NCBI RefSeq assembly: GCF_041154485.1
Contig: NZ_AP028670.1
Span: forward strand, 992,001 to 1,056,000
Origin: Variovorax sp. V93
GTDB taxonomy: Bacteria > Pseudomonadota > Gammaproteobacteria > Burkholderiales > Burkholderiaceae_C
Reading direction: 5' to 3'
Length of the DNA stretch: 64,000 nucleotides
The notes beneath the pieces were generated by a model that saw only the letters and a list, made by a program, of their open reading frames with translations, was not told where the DNA came from and made no database searches. Position numbers and translations under genes: made by a program. Positions 17,887 through 24,998 of this stretch are shown one piece after another (position 1 is the first letter of the stretch; the number at the start of each line of letters is the position of its first letter).

Positions 17887-17935
17887 GGGCCCTTTGCTCC
17901 GACCGTGCGCGGGGCTCCAGTCGGCCAATAGCAGC
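17887..17935 (+). repeat. Island repeat copy 2
   Basis: GGGCCCTTTGCTCCGACC (17887-17904) followed by GGCTCCAGTCGGCCA (17913-17927). In the phase of the next start codon it reads GPFAPTVRGAPVGQ and then meets a TAG. It lies 40 bases before the zinc-ribbon gene. Confidence 0.8.
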
Positions 17936-17967
17936 CTCTCGCCGTCATCAACCAAACTGAGAGTTTT

Positions 17968-18234
17968 ATGCCTTCTTCGCCGCCAGCAGCGAACACATGC
18001 CCTCGATGTCACAGCGATGCGCAAGTCAAGGCGAAGCTTGTTCTCATCGGAAGAGCTAGTCCACGCCTGCTGTTTCCCGATGAGGAGCGAGCCGGCTATA
18101 GGCGGCGTGACCAGTTGGCCATCGACGAGTGCAGCACCGAGAACCTGCAGAAGGCGCCCTTGCAGCAGTTCGTGCCTGGGTTCTACTGCCATGCCTGCGG
18201 TGTCGGCTTTGTTGCCAACAGCATATTGAAGTGA
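17968..18234 (+). CDS. Small zinc-ribbon protein
   Basis: An 88-residue protein with two CxxC knuckles, Cys11/Cys14 (TCPRCHSD) and Cys74/Cys77 (YCHACGVG), the arrangement of a zinc ribbon. The middle is basic and polar. Function unknown; such proteins often bind nucleic acid or act as small adaptors. Start at ATG 17968, 40 bases after a repeat copy. Confidence 0.72.
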   Translation: MPSSPPAANTCPRCHSDAQVKAKLVLIGRASPRLLFPDEERAGYRRRDQLAIDECSTENLQKAPLQQFVPGFYCHACGVGFVANSILK

Positions 18235-18260
18235 GGCAAAGGCAGTCATGAGCTGCACGA

Positions 18261-18296
18261 TTCGGCCGACTACAGTCGGCCATAACGAGACTTTCC
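18261..18296 (+). repeat. Island repeat copy 3
   Basis: GACTACAGTCGGCCA at 18268-18282; with its left flank it forms the hairpin GCCGACT-AC-AGTCGGC. It ends next to the start codon at 18299 and is in phase with it, reading RPTTVGHNETF. Confidence 0.85.
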
Positions 18297-18298
18297 CG

Positions 18299-18634
18299 AT
18301 GACCATTCAACTGCCAGACGTCTACCGAGTCGTCATCGACACAAATGGATTGTTCGAGGGCTTTGCCGGGACGGCTGACGATGAACAGTACGTCATCCTC
18401 TGGGGCGAAGACGAGGTAGCTACCGCCAACGCCGAGATGGAAGTCGACGTGTACGCTCCGGGCTTCGTGGCGTTCGCCGGGAACGGTGGCGGCGAAATCT
18501 ATGCCTTCAACGAAGTTGGCGCCGTCTTCATGCTGCCGATGATTGGAATGGAGCCAGGCGCGGCAATCAAATTGGCTGCTGACTTTCTCGAATTTGCGCG
18601 GGGTTTTCAGCGGGAACCCGCACCCGGCAAGTGA
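18299..18634 (+). CDS. SMI1/KNR4 (SUKH)-like protein
   Basis: A 111-residue protein whose body matches the C-terminal half of SMI1/KNR4 domains: YAPGFVAFAGNGGGEIYAFN, then PMIGMEPGAAIKLAADFLEF. SUKH-superfamily proteins are often immunity proteins for contact-dependent or type VI toxins (family knowledge). The domain is shorter than usual, lacking much of the N-terminal part. The start at 18299 is preferred over 18248 because the extra 17 residues are translated repeat. No toxin gene is adjacent. Confidence 0.75.
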   Translation: MTIQLPDVYRVVIDTNGLFEGFAGTADDEQYVILWGEDEVATANAEMEVDVYAPGFVAFAGNGGGEIYAFNEVGAVFMLPMIGMEPGAAIKLAADFLEFARGFQREPAPGK

Positions 18635-18664
18635 CCGCTTCGGAGCAAAGCGTATTGCCGCAAC

Positions 18665-18720
18665 GGGCCCAAAGCTTCGAGGCTGCGACCGGCTACAGTC
18701 GGCCAGAAGCAGCCGGACAC
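18665..18720 (+). repeat. Island repeat copy 4
   Basis: Contains GGGCCCAAAGC near 18665 and the exact core GGCTACAGTCGGCCA at 18691-18705, then GAAGCAGCCGGAC. It is in phase with the start at 18770 with no stop between (RPATVGQKQ...). Confidence 0.85.
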
Positions 18721-18769
18721 CGGCGATGCAGAATCGCGTCACACCTCACACCGTAGAACGATAGGCATC

Positions 18770-19411
18770 ATGGGAAAGATTGTTTCAATTCCAAATTGGG
18801 CCGCGCCTGCCCTTCAAGGTCTTGCGTATTGGCTGGGATCGCAACACTCCCTTGGCCTCGCTAGCAACATCAGCGAAGGCGCAATCACTTGGGAGCTGAT
18901 GCGCCAGTTGTTTACACACCGAATGCCGGAGCGTCATCTGGAAGCAGAAGTCTTTTATCGCCACATTCCTGAGTTCCGATCAGCAGAAGTGCAAGACAGA
19001 TCTCGCGAGCGCGCCGATCTAATAATTGCTCGCAAGGCTCGCGCAAATCGGGCAACGCCGTACGCTACGGGTGATGTGGAGGCAGTCGTTGAAGTGAAGC
19101 ACAGCCGCTCACGCAAAGATCTAGTTTGGCAAGACATTGACTACCTGGCCGAACGACGAAAAAAGGATCCGGCAGTGCGTGCGTTCTTGATCTACGCAAC
19201 CATTAACGAACGTCCGCCTGACTTCACGAATTCGGACGGTGCTGCAATTACTCCTCGCAGCCGCGAAACACCGAAGGGCAACAAGTACCGGGTGCGGCGA
19301 GTCTGCCGCGCCAGCAAAATCATTCCCGCCAATAACAAAAGTGCGAGTGGGCACTACGCTGTGCTGATCGAGGTAGCCCCGCCCAAGAGTGCTGCGGAAA
19401 ATGACGCCTAA
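18770..19411 (+). CDS. Putative PD-(D/E)XK nuclease-like protein
   Basis: A 213-residue protein. The segment ERADLIIARK (Asp83) followed about 25 residues later by EAVVEVKHSR (Glu108, Lys110) has the D-x(n)-E-x-K spacing of PD-(D/E)XK nucleases, and the helix WQDIDYLAERRKKDP follows as in restriction-like folds. It may be a nuclease or an inactive relative; there is no partner methylase. The Ser/Arg/Lys-rich C-terminus could contact DNA. It lies between two repeat copies. Confidence 0.62.
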   Translation: MGKIVSIPNWAAPALQGLAYWLGSQHSLGLASNISEGAITWELMRQLFTHRMPERHLEAEVFYRHIPEFRSAEVQDRSRERADLIIARKARANRATPYATGDVEAVVEVKHSRSRKDLVWQDIDYLAERRKKDPAVRAFLIYATINERPPDFTNSDGAAITPRSRETPKGNKYRVRRVCRASKIIPANNKSASGHYAVLIEVAPPKSAAENDA

Positions 19412-19472
19412 CCGCCCCAAGCTCATGTGAAAGATCGAGCGTCTGCTATTAGGTCTGAGCTACTTCCGCTTG

Positions 19473-19528
19473 GGGCCCGCTCATGACAGCGTCGCGACCG
19501 GCTACAGGTCGGACAAAGCTCTGCTTTC
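19473..19528 (+). repeat. Island repeat copy 5
   Basis: GGGGCCCGCTC then GCGACCGGCTACAGGTCGGAC; the core (19500-19514) has one inserted G. It precedes the lipoprotein gene at 19559 but, unlike most copies, is out of phase with it. Confidence 0.75.
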
Positions 19529-19558
19529 GTTGAAGTCAAAAAATTAACGCTTGCCCCA

Positions 19559-20188
19559 ATGAACTTCCGAATTTCCTCTTCAAAGCGCAGAACTCTATTC
19601 GGTTTCTTCCTTTTAATCACCATTTTGGCACTCGATGCGTGCACTACTCAAATTTCCGCGTTGAAGGCAACTACGGAACATTCAGCAATGTTTCCGAAGG
19701 CTCCGTATGTCTATGGTGATGCGGGCACTACCCTACGGGTCGCGACAAGAACGACGCTTTTGCCTGGCACCTACAGACCACTTGGTTCGAACGAGCAGGG
19801 GCTTTGGTATGTCGGCGCGGAAAGCAACGTGCGCGTCTTCTATACCGAGAAGAAGAGAAGTGATGGGAAAAGGCTCCTTGCAAGCTATACAGGGGGCATT
19901 CTTGTACCTCCTAAGCTCGATAGCCTTCCCGCCGTTTTTATCATTCCTTCCACCGAGAGACTGGCGCTTGTTTCAGATTCGGCGGAAATCGAGGCCATGG
20001 AGTCTGGGAACATAACTGAGGGTCAGATGCATGCAGAGGCTGCTACCAACGTGGGGGTAAATCCTATTGGAGCGACCGTGGGTGGCATCATTGCGGACGG
20101 CCTCCTCGCTTACGACGCGAAAGGTCTGAGGGTGATTCCTCAGACAGCGGGTGCGCCAGGACTTGTGGCCTGGTTGGAAGGACGCTAG
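19559..20188 (+). CDS. Predicted lipoprotein of unknown function
   Basis: A 209-residue protein with a type II signal peptide: basic start (SSSKRR), hydrophobic core, lipobox LDAC with Cys28. The mature part is mostly beta-type, without a family I recognise; GATVGGIIADGLL near the end is glycine-rich and could insert in or pack against a membrane. Probably membrane-anchored on the periplasmic side. Start ATG 19559. Confidence 0.65.
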   Translation: MNFRISSSKRRTLFGFFLLITILALDACTTQISALKATTEHSAMFPKAPYVYGDAGTTLRVATRTTLLPGTYRPLGSNEQGLWYVGAESNVRVFYTEKKRSDGKRLLASYTGGILVPPKLDSLPAVFIIPSTERLALVSDSAEIEAMESGNITEGQMHAEAATNVGVNPIGATVGGIIADGLLAYDAKGLRVIPQTAGAPGLVAWLEGR

Positions 20189-20335
20189 ATCATCGGTCAG
20201 GTCGCGCGCGGAGGTACTGGCACTTGATGCCGACGAGTCACGGTGATTTGTGCACGTAGGGCGGCTTGGCTTCTAGTCGGCTCCTCCACAGGTGGTTGAA
20301 GAAGGTCTGCTTTCGAGCAGCGGCAACGACGCCTT

Positions 20336-20388
20336 CGGGCCCTTTGCACCGACAGCCCGTCCGGCTACAGTCGGCCACAACCAGACAC
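20336..20388 (+). repeat. Island repeat copy 6
   Basis: CGGGCCCTTTGCACCG, then the exact core GGCTACAGTCGGCCA (20363-20377). In phase with the downstream gene it reads GPFAPTARPATVGHNQTL. Confidence 0.87.
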
Positions 20389-20402
20389 TGGGGGACACGT
20401 TC

Positions 20403-21026
20403 GTGCGTTCATTGAATGAATTGCTGGAGATCCGAGAGCCAGCAATGGCGCTTGTTGAGCAATGGGCTCGGGAGGCCGAACTCCCCGTTGAGATACTGCC
20501 TCCTTCCACAAGCAGCGGCGATGTCCTCGTTGAACTTCAGGTGACCACCCGGTCGGTGCTCGGAGCCGTGGCATACGGGACGGGTGGCATATTGATAGAC
20601 GGGGGATGGTTACGGATGCTTGGCTCGGGACACCCCAGGTTGACTCGCAACATTGCGGCTTGGAACGCAGAGCGGTCGAACGGGTTTTGTCTTGTGGCAG
20701 ATGATGCGGTCGGCGGCTTCTTCGCGCTCAATGGCGGCGCTTTCGGTGACGACCAAGGGGTTGTTTACTACCTCGCACCGGACACGCTCAAGTGGGAGAG
20801 CCTGGGAATTGGTCATGCTGCTTTCACACAATGGGCGTTTACCAAACGCCTCCACACCTTTTACGATCAGATGCGCTGGGTCGGATGGGAGCGTGAGGTG
20901 AGCAACCTACCTGGGGACCAGTGCTTCAACTTCTACCCTTTCCTCCATACGGAGCAGGGCTCGACGCAGAGTAGCTCACGGCGTCCAGTCCCGATCTCCG
21001 AGCAATACGCACTCAACACCGAATAA
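20403..21026 (+). CDS. DUF2625-family protein
   Basis: A 207-residue protein with the DUF2625 pattern: LQVTTRSVLGAVAYGTGGILIDGGWLR is the centre, followed by LVADDAVGGFFALNGGAFG and YYLAPDTLKWESLG. The function of the family is not established. The GTG at 20403 is chosen because it fits the family N-terminus (VRSLNELLE) and follows a GGGGG stretch; the frame is open to 20292, but that extra part is translated repeat. Length agrees with the family. Confidence 0.78.
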   Translation: MRSLNELLEIREPAMALVEQWAREAELPVEILPPSTSSGDVLVELQVTTRSVLGAVAYGTGGILIDGGWLRMLGSGHPRLTRNIAAWNAERSNGFCLVADDAVGGFFALNGGAFGDDQGVVYYLAPDTLKWESLGIGHAAFTQWAFTKRLHTFYDQMRWVGWEREVSNLPGDQCFNFYPFLHTEQGSTQSSSRRPVPISEQYALNTE

Positions 21027-21030
21027 ATTG

Positions 21031-21070
21031 TCGCGACCGGCTACAGTCGGCCAGCACCGGTCTTTCGCCC
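21031..21070 (+). repeat. Island repeat copy 7
   Basis: GCGACCGGCTACAGTCGGCCAG; exact core at 21039-21053. It is in phase with the gene at 21124 and reads RPATVGQHRSF. It begins within 10 bases of the previous stop codon. Confidence 0.87.
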
Positions 21071-21123
21071 GACGGGCACAACTCAGCCAGAACCGGACGC
21101 TCAACTCATTGACTCACCAGCCT

Positions 21124-21468
21124 ATGAATGATGACCTGATAGAACAACTGGTCCAGTGGCAGCGAAGGCTTAGTGAGGCGCTGCTGCAGCGTTACCCCGA
21201 GGTGCAAGGCAATAGATGGCTCCTCGGCGTTCAGATAGCTGAGGATCTCGAAGTTCAGGGTGAGCGTTGGGCAGCCCAGAAGCACGGATCTGGCGTGGTC
21301 TTCACCCGGCAAGCTCCAGCGCCCCACTTGGTCGTCGATATGCACACGGCGGTCAGCGACCCGGAGGTAACCGATCCTTGGCGAGTACAGCAATTCGCCG
21401 AATCGAAGGGTCAGCCTTTGAGTTATGACGAAGCCGAATCGCTACTTCGCCGATCATCAGTGGGCTGA
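21124..21468 (+). CDS. Unknown small protein, possibly DUF6896-like
   Basis: A 114-residue acidic protein with an N-terminal helical part (LVQWQRRLSEALLQRYPEV) and a segment LVVDMHTAVSDPEVTDPWRVQQF reminiscent of DUF6896 proteins; this is a weak call from memory. The ATG at 21124 is preferred over 21028, whose extra residues come from the repeat. The stop lies inside the next, degenerate repeat copy. Confidence 0.55.
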   Translation: MNDDLIEQLVQWQRRLSEALLQRYPEVQGNRWLLGVQIAEDLEVQGERWAAQKHGSGVVFTRQAPAPHLVVDMHTAVSDPEVTDPWRVQQFAESKGQPLSYDEAESLLRRSSVG

Positions 21469-21490
21469 CAGCCCTCGGCCACAAGCAGAC
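21463..21490 (+). repeat. Island repeat copy 8 (degenerate)
   Basis: GGCTGACAGCCCTCGGCCACAAGCAGAC; the left half is diverged. It is in phase with the start at 21504 (TALGHKQ, compare ATVGHNQ) and overlaps the previous stop codon. Confidence 0.6.
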
Positions 21491-21503
21491 CTACTACCGA
21501 CAC

Positions 21504-22214
21504 ATGCACCTCGACGGAAAACTGAATCGCATCAGTCGCGACGGATACGAACGCACTCTCGAAGTCGTCGTCGATGGTTGGGCCGTTTATTGGATTGGGG
21601 CCATCGAGTTCGAAGAGAACAATCGAGAAGTTGAGCGTTTCGTGGAGGGAGGTGAATTTTCCTCTCAGATCAAGGTTCAATTTGCCACCGAGATCCGTCC
21701 GCAAGTTGCTTCAGTGCGCCACTCGTTTGCGCAACCTATCGCTTCGTCGCCCCACTGCCAGATCGCTACCACCGTTCTCGATAGTCCCGACGCCTACAGC
21801 TTCCGTTGTTCAATCTCAGAAGGCGGGCCGGCTATCCTTGTCGAAACGGAAAAGGCTCACTCCTTAAAAATGGGGGAAGTCATCGAGTTTGCCGGTGAAC
21901 TCGCGCTACTTGAAATCGACGACCGAACGTCTGCTTTGGAGAATGACCGAGGACTGCTTTGGGCCCTAAGCTGTCCTACGGTTTTCTCAGAAGCCGTCGT
22001 TCCAGTGACGGGACCTACGCCAGCTTCAGCGCGACTCGATTGGCTTGCTCCAAGGCCAGCGCCTCAGGGTCTTTGTCGCGCCACCTTTGATGCAACTGTG
22101 AATACGTGGAATGCCAGTCGCGATTCGGAAGATTGGCCAAGAGGCCAAGGAGCTTCTCCACTTCTGAGATGGCATCGAGCTTGGCCAACTCATGTGACCG
22201 GAGAACCTCGATAA
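21504..22214 (+). CDS. Unknown protein, 3' end probably lost
   Basis: The first 170 residues or so look like a real soluble protein (EVVVDGWAVYWIGAIEFEENNREV and similar strands). From about 22015 the frame runs antisense through the DUF4304-like gene, and the last 66 residues have a different, Trp/Arg/Pro-rich composition. This suggests the true end was deleted when two oppositely oriented island segments were joined. No family recognised. Confidence 0.45.
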   Translation: MHLDGKLNRISRDGYERTLEVVVDGWAVYWIGAIEFEENNREVERFVEGGEFSSQIKVQFATEIRPQVASVRHSFAQPIASSPHCQIATTVLDSPDAYSFRCSISEGGPAILVETEKAHSLKMGEVIEFAGELALLEIDDRTSALENDRGLLWALSCPTVFSEAVVPVTGPTPASARLDWLAPRPAPQGLCRATFDATVNTWNASRDSEDWPRGQGASPLLRWHRAWPTHVTGEPR

Positions 22215-22509
22215 CCTGCTGCATGCCGTTCGCCGCGCTCTCGGGCGTCGCCATGTTCCATGCTCGCCCGTTGGCTATTCGGGACCCATGCGGGTCCATG
22301 TAGCCGTCGACGGGCCCGAAGGGTAACGATGCACAAAGGACGACGCATGTTCTCTTGCTCCCTCCAGAGCCATTGGCATCAACCCACAGTTGCTGAAACA
22401 CGTCGCTCCGTTGCCGCACGAACTTGCGAGGCGTCACCTTTTGAAAGCCCTCGTTCTTCAAGAATGGCCATAGAGTCGTCGTTATCGCGTGGGTGAGTGC
22501 GTCTGCCAT
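22015..22509 (-). CDS. DUF4304-like protein
   Basis: A 164-residue protein beginning MADALTHAITTTLWPFLKNEGFQKV, followed by RKFVRQRSDVFQQLWVDA. This is the layout of DUF4304-type proteins (helix, then GFxK and an F-x-R strand). Function unknown. It is the first left-facing gene of the island; a reversed repeat copy lies just upstream of its start, on its own strand. Confidence 0.6.
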   Translation of the reverse strand: MADALTHAITTTLWPFLKNEGFQKVTPRKFVRQRSDVFQQLWVDANGSGGSKRTCVVLCASLPFGPVDGYMDPHGSRIANGRAWNMATPESAANGMQQVIEVLRSHELAKLDAISEVEKLLGLLANLPNRDWHSTYSQLHQRWRDKDPEALALEQANRVALKLA

Positions 22510-22536
22510 TTCAGATTTTTTGGTCAGGCTTCAAGG

Positions 22537-22580
22537 AACTGCAGAAGTCCGCTGTTGACCGACTGTAGCCTCTACGATCG
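22537..22580 (-). repeat. Island repeat copy 9 (reversed)
   Basis: On the minus strand this reads GGCTACAGTCGGTCAACAGC, core 22555-22569. It is upstream of, and in phase with, the DUF4304-like start (ATVGQQRT, then a TGA before the ATG). Confidence 0.82.
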
Positions 22581-22657
22581 AGATAGCCGCCAACGGTCTT
22601 CTGGCCGCTACCGGCGACAGAAAACAACGCCTCGTCCTGTCTGGCATCCCTTACTCG

Positions 22658-22912
22658 TCATTTGTCGCTGCTCCTTCCTGCCAACCACATAGCAGCTGTG
22701 GCAATACAGGTAACGCCAAGGACGGCGAAAAGGAGGTTGCGAAGCTCAGAAGAGCTAACAGGAAAATGGAGCACCCCGTGGACTGCCCAGCGTATCAAAG
22801 GCATGGCAACCAGCGCGCTCAAGGAAAACCCAACGCCAATCATGAAAAGGAAGGTCAGGAACAAAGTACCCAACCTTCTAAGGCCTGATTTACTTGGTTC
22901 AATCATCCACAA
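22658..22912 (-). CDS. Small two-span membrane protein
   Basis: An 84-residue protein with two hydrophobic segments (about 14-38 and 56-78) and short polar ends (MWMIEPSKSGLRR; GRSSDK). No family recognised. A short inverted repeat, GGCGGC-TTTTG-GCCGCC (22954-22970), lies upstream on its strand and belongs to the same GC-rich repeat surroundings. Confidence 0.5.
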   Translation of the reverse strand: MWMIEPSKSGLRRLGTLFLTFLFMIGVGFSLSALVAMPLIRWAVHGVLHFPVSSSELRNLLFAVLGVTCIATAAMWLAGRSSDK

Positions 22913-23068
22913 TCTCTAGTTCGGATCTGCTTGGTGGGCTGGCGATTCAGAAGGCGGCTTTTGGCCGCCTGTCGAACTTGCGGAGCAGGACGGTCGAGCA
23001 GCTTGCCAGCATCACCGGTAGAGATTCGCCTCAACTGAGGAGGGTCAGCCGCGATCGAACGCAACTCG

Positions 23069-23734
23069 CTAGGACGACCTCACGGGCCCAAAGATTTGGC
23101 CGCCGACGAGGGGACCCCAAGCATAGGCATATTGGTCCGCGGCTGCCTCAACTTCCTTGGAGTTCGCCTTGCTCCACATACGGGTGTACCAATCCACGTG
23201 GTGCCCGACCTCGTGGCATAGCAGGTGCTCAAGATAGAAGCGACGCAGTCCTGCCATTTCGAAAGAAATCGACCAAGAGTCCCGCATTGGCCGCAGCACA
23301 CCTCCGTATCGAATGAAGTGTGCAACGTCGCCTCGTGGGGGCTGTCGTTTTCCCAAGGGTAAGACGCCATCTGCAGGCCAAGCGTACAGAACAACTACGC
23401 GCACGCCACTGCCACAAATGAACTCCGCGAGCGATTCATCTGGCCCTCCATGGCGACGCGCACGCTTCCGCAGCCAGATATGAGTGATGCCCTCGCGGTG
23501 CTGTGCCGGCAGACGCTCCAGCGCCGCTGCTACTTCTTCTACGCTGACTGGAAACACATAGTCGCGCGAAGGATTGTCCTGCAAGAGCACGGGCAGGCGT
23601 TGCCCGTCGACAGGGCGTTGCAGCGAGTGCGCGCGAGCAAAGATGTTGTCAGTCAACCTCCGGCGAGTTCGGCCGCCGTACAGGTCGTCATAGGTTCGAC
23701 TCTTCTTCCAAGGAGTTGTGGAACGCCGCGTCAT
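23069..23734 (-). CDS. Putative zinc metallopeptidase-like protein (HExxH)
   Basis: A 221-residue protein with HEVGHHVDWY (HExxH at residues 174-178), followed by KEVEAAADQYAYAWG, where a Glu about 18-20 residues later could be the third zinc ligand as in gluzincin-like enzymes. No signal peptide. The family is unknown to me; a peptidase or toxin domain role is possible. Start ATG 23734 has no strong ribosome-binding site; a reversed repeat copy lies upstream. Confidence 0.6.
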   Translation of the reverse strand: MTRRSTTPWKKSRTYDDLYGGRTRRRLTDNIFARAHSLQRPVDGQRLPVLLQDNPSRDYVFPVSVEEVAAALERLPAQHREGITHIWLRKRARRHGGPDESLAEFICGSGVRVVVLYAWPADGVLPLGKRQPPRGDVAHFIRYGGVLRPMRDSWSISFEMAGLRRFYLEHLLCHEVGHHVDWYTRMWSKANSKEVEAAADQYAYAWGPLVGGQIFGPVRSS

Positions 23735-23758
23735 GTGGCCTATCGCCTGAGTTCAAGT

Positions 23759-23838
23759 GGCCGAATTCTGCCGCAACTGCGAAAGTCCGGTCTTGGCCGA
23801 CTGTAGCCTCACGCCGGGCCGGAGCAAAGGGCCCAAAG
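23759..23838 (-). repeat. Island repeat copy 10 (reversed, longest)
   Basis: On the minus strand: GGGCCCTTTGCTCCGGCC, then GGCTACAGTCGGCCA (23794-23808), then GACTTTCGCAGTTGCGG and GAATTCGGCC. It reads GPFAPARREATVGQDRTF but is out of phase with the metallopeptidase start. This copy shows the full extent of the element, about 80 bases. Confidence 0.85.
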
Positions 23839-23953
23839 CCGTCGCCCACGCGATGTTCCTCACACCCGCGCGGAGTACAGGCCAGAGCGCTGCAGGAAGC
23901 GCCAACGAAACCGTACTTGCGCCCGACCGCCCGGAGCCCAGACGTGCTCCGGC

Positions 23954-24409
23954 CTACTTGGGCTGTGCGGCCTGGGGAGTGTTCCGAAAGCTGATCGCCA
24001 TCCGGTTGTAGGTGTTCATCACGCCGATCGCGATGGTGAGGTCCACCAGTTCGCGCTCGTCGAAGACCCTCCTTGCGGCTTGGAAGTCCGCATCGGGCAC
24101 GCCCGAATCGGCAACGCGCGTCACCGACTCCGCCCAAGCCAGGCCTGCCTGCTCACGAGGATCGAACAGGTCGCCGGCCTCGCGCCAGGCCTGCAGCAGC
24201 GCAAGCTTTTCCACGGGCACGCCCTTCTTCAAAAGGTCCCGCGTGTGCATGTCAAGGCAGTATGCGCAGTTGTTGATCTGCGAGACACGCAGGTACACGA
24301 GATCGACGAGGACGGGTGAAAGGCTGCTCTGGGCGACGTAGCCGTAGACGGCGCCGAGCGCCTTGATGCCAGCGGGGGCGAATTGGTTGTAGTCGAGACG
24401 TTGGCTCAT
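23954..24409 (-). CDS. AhpD-like carboxymuconolactone decarboxylase-family protein
   Basis: A 151-residue protein of the alkylhydroperoxidase D core type, with the redox motif Cys48-AY-Cys51 and His55 (NCAYCLDMH). It probably reduces peroxides or disulfides in the cytoplasm. The ATG at 24409 overlaps the end of the cupin gene, so the two are co-translated. The frame is open further upstream, but that part is antisense or out of frame to the cupin. Confidence 0.82.
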   Translation of the reverse strand: MSQRLDYNQFAPAGIKALGAVYGYVAQSSLSPVLVDLVYLRVSQINNCAYCLDMHTRDLLKKGVPVEKLALLQAWREAGDLFDPREQAGLAWAESVTRVADSGVPDADFQAARRVFDERELVDLTIAIGVMNTYNRMAISFRNTPQAAQPK

Positions 24410-24857
24410 TGCTTCTTCTCCATGGATTCGGATTCGGCTGCAGGGGTGGTCAGCGGAGAGTCCCCGGTGTCCGTCACAAAGACCGCCAGCAGCTTCGCGG
24501 GCTTCATCCTGCTGGCATTGCGGCTGACGGTGTGCCGCGCGCCAGGTGGCTCGTAGAAACTCTCGCCGGCGCGCAGGAACTGCTTCGGCCCGTCGTTCAC
24601 CTGCGACTCGATGGAACCCGAAACCACATAGGCGTAGATGAATGCGGACTTCGCATGCATGTGGGCGGGCGAGGCGGCCCCCGGCGGATAGTCGACCACG
24701 ACCGCGGTCAGCGACTTGCCGGGAATATTGGGGATGGCCTGTTGAAGCGCGGGGGTGACTTTCTCGCTCTGCTCGTGCGCCGCCGCGGCAGCACACAAGA
24801 GGCCGGCCGAGGCTGCTGCAACCAGGCTGGCAGCGAGCCGTGAGTTGTTGTGTTCAT
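24406..24857 (-). pseudogene. Secreted cupin protein with frameshift at its start
   Basis: The cupin domain is clear (PPGAASPAHMHAKSAFIYAYVVSGSIESQ, then EPPGARHTV) and lies in one frame from about 24846 down to 24406. That frame begins with a good signal peptide core (SRLAASLVAAASAGLL, then an Ala run) but has no ATG, GTG or TTG before it. The only well-placed start, ATG 24857 with AAGGAGA before it, is one base out of frame. A one-base loss near 24843-24855, or a sequencing error, would explain this. The frame from TTG 24798 gives 130 residues without a full signal. Function unknown. Confidence 0.6.
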
Positions 24858-24998
24858 GTGGGTTCTCCTTGGTGAAACGGTGAAGGTGCCCCTATAGGGA
24901 TGGCCTTGCCACCGAATGATGGTTGCTCCGCAGCTCCAAGGGAACTGATGTCTTTTCAGCCACGAAATGCACGCCGTGCACTTCGGCGGCGGCGCTTA

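Noticed and set aside
22920..23068. Possible gene or terminator around GGCGGCTTTTGGCCGCC
   Set aside because: A short hairpin is present but without a U-tract; no frame has coding character. It is probably a repeat fragment.
15832..23838. Classical integron cassette array with attC sites
   Set aside because: No intI gene and no paired RYYYAAC/GTTRRRY ends bracket the repeats. Isolated matches such as GCCTAAC at 19405 lack the partner, and the repeat is 5' of genes rather than 3'.
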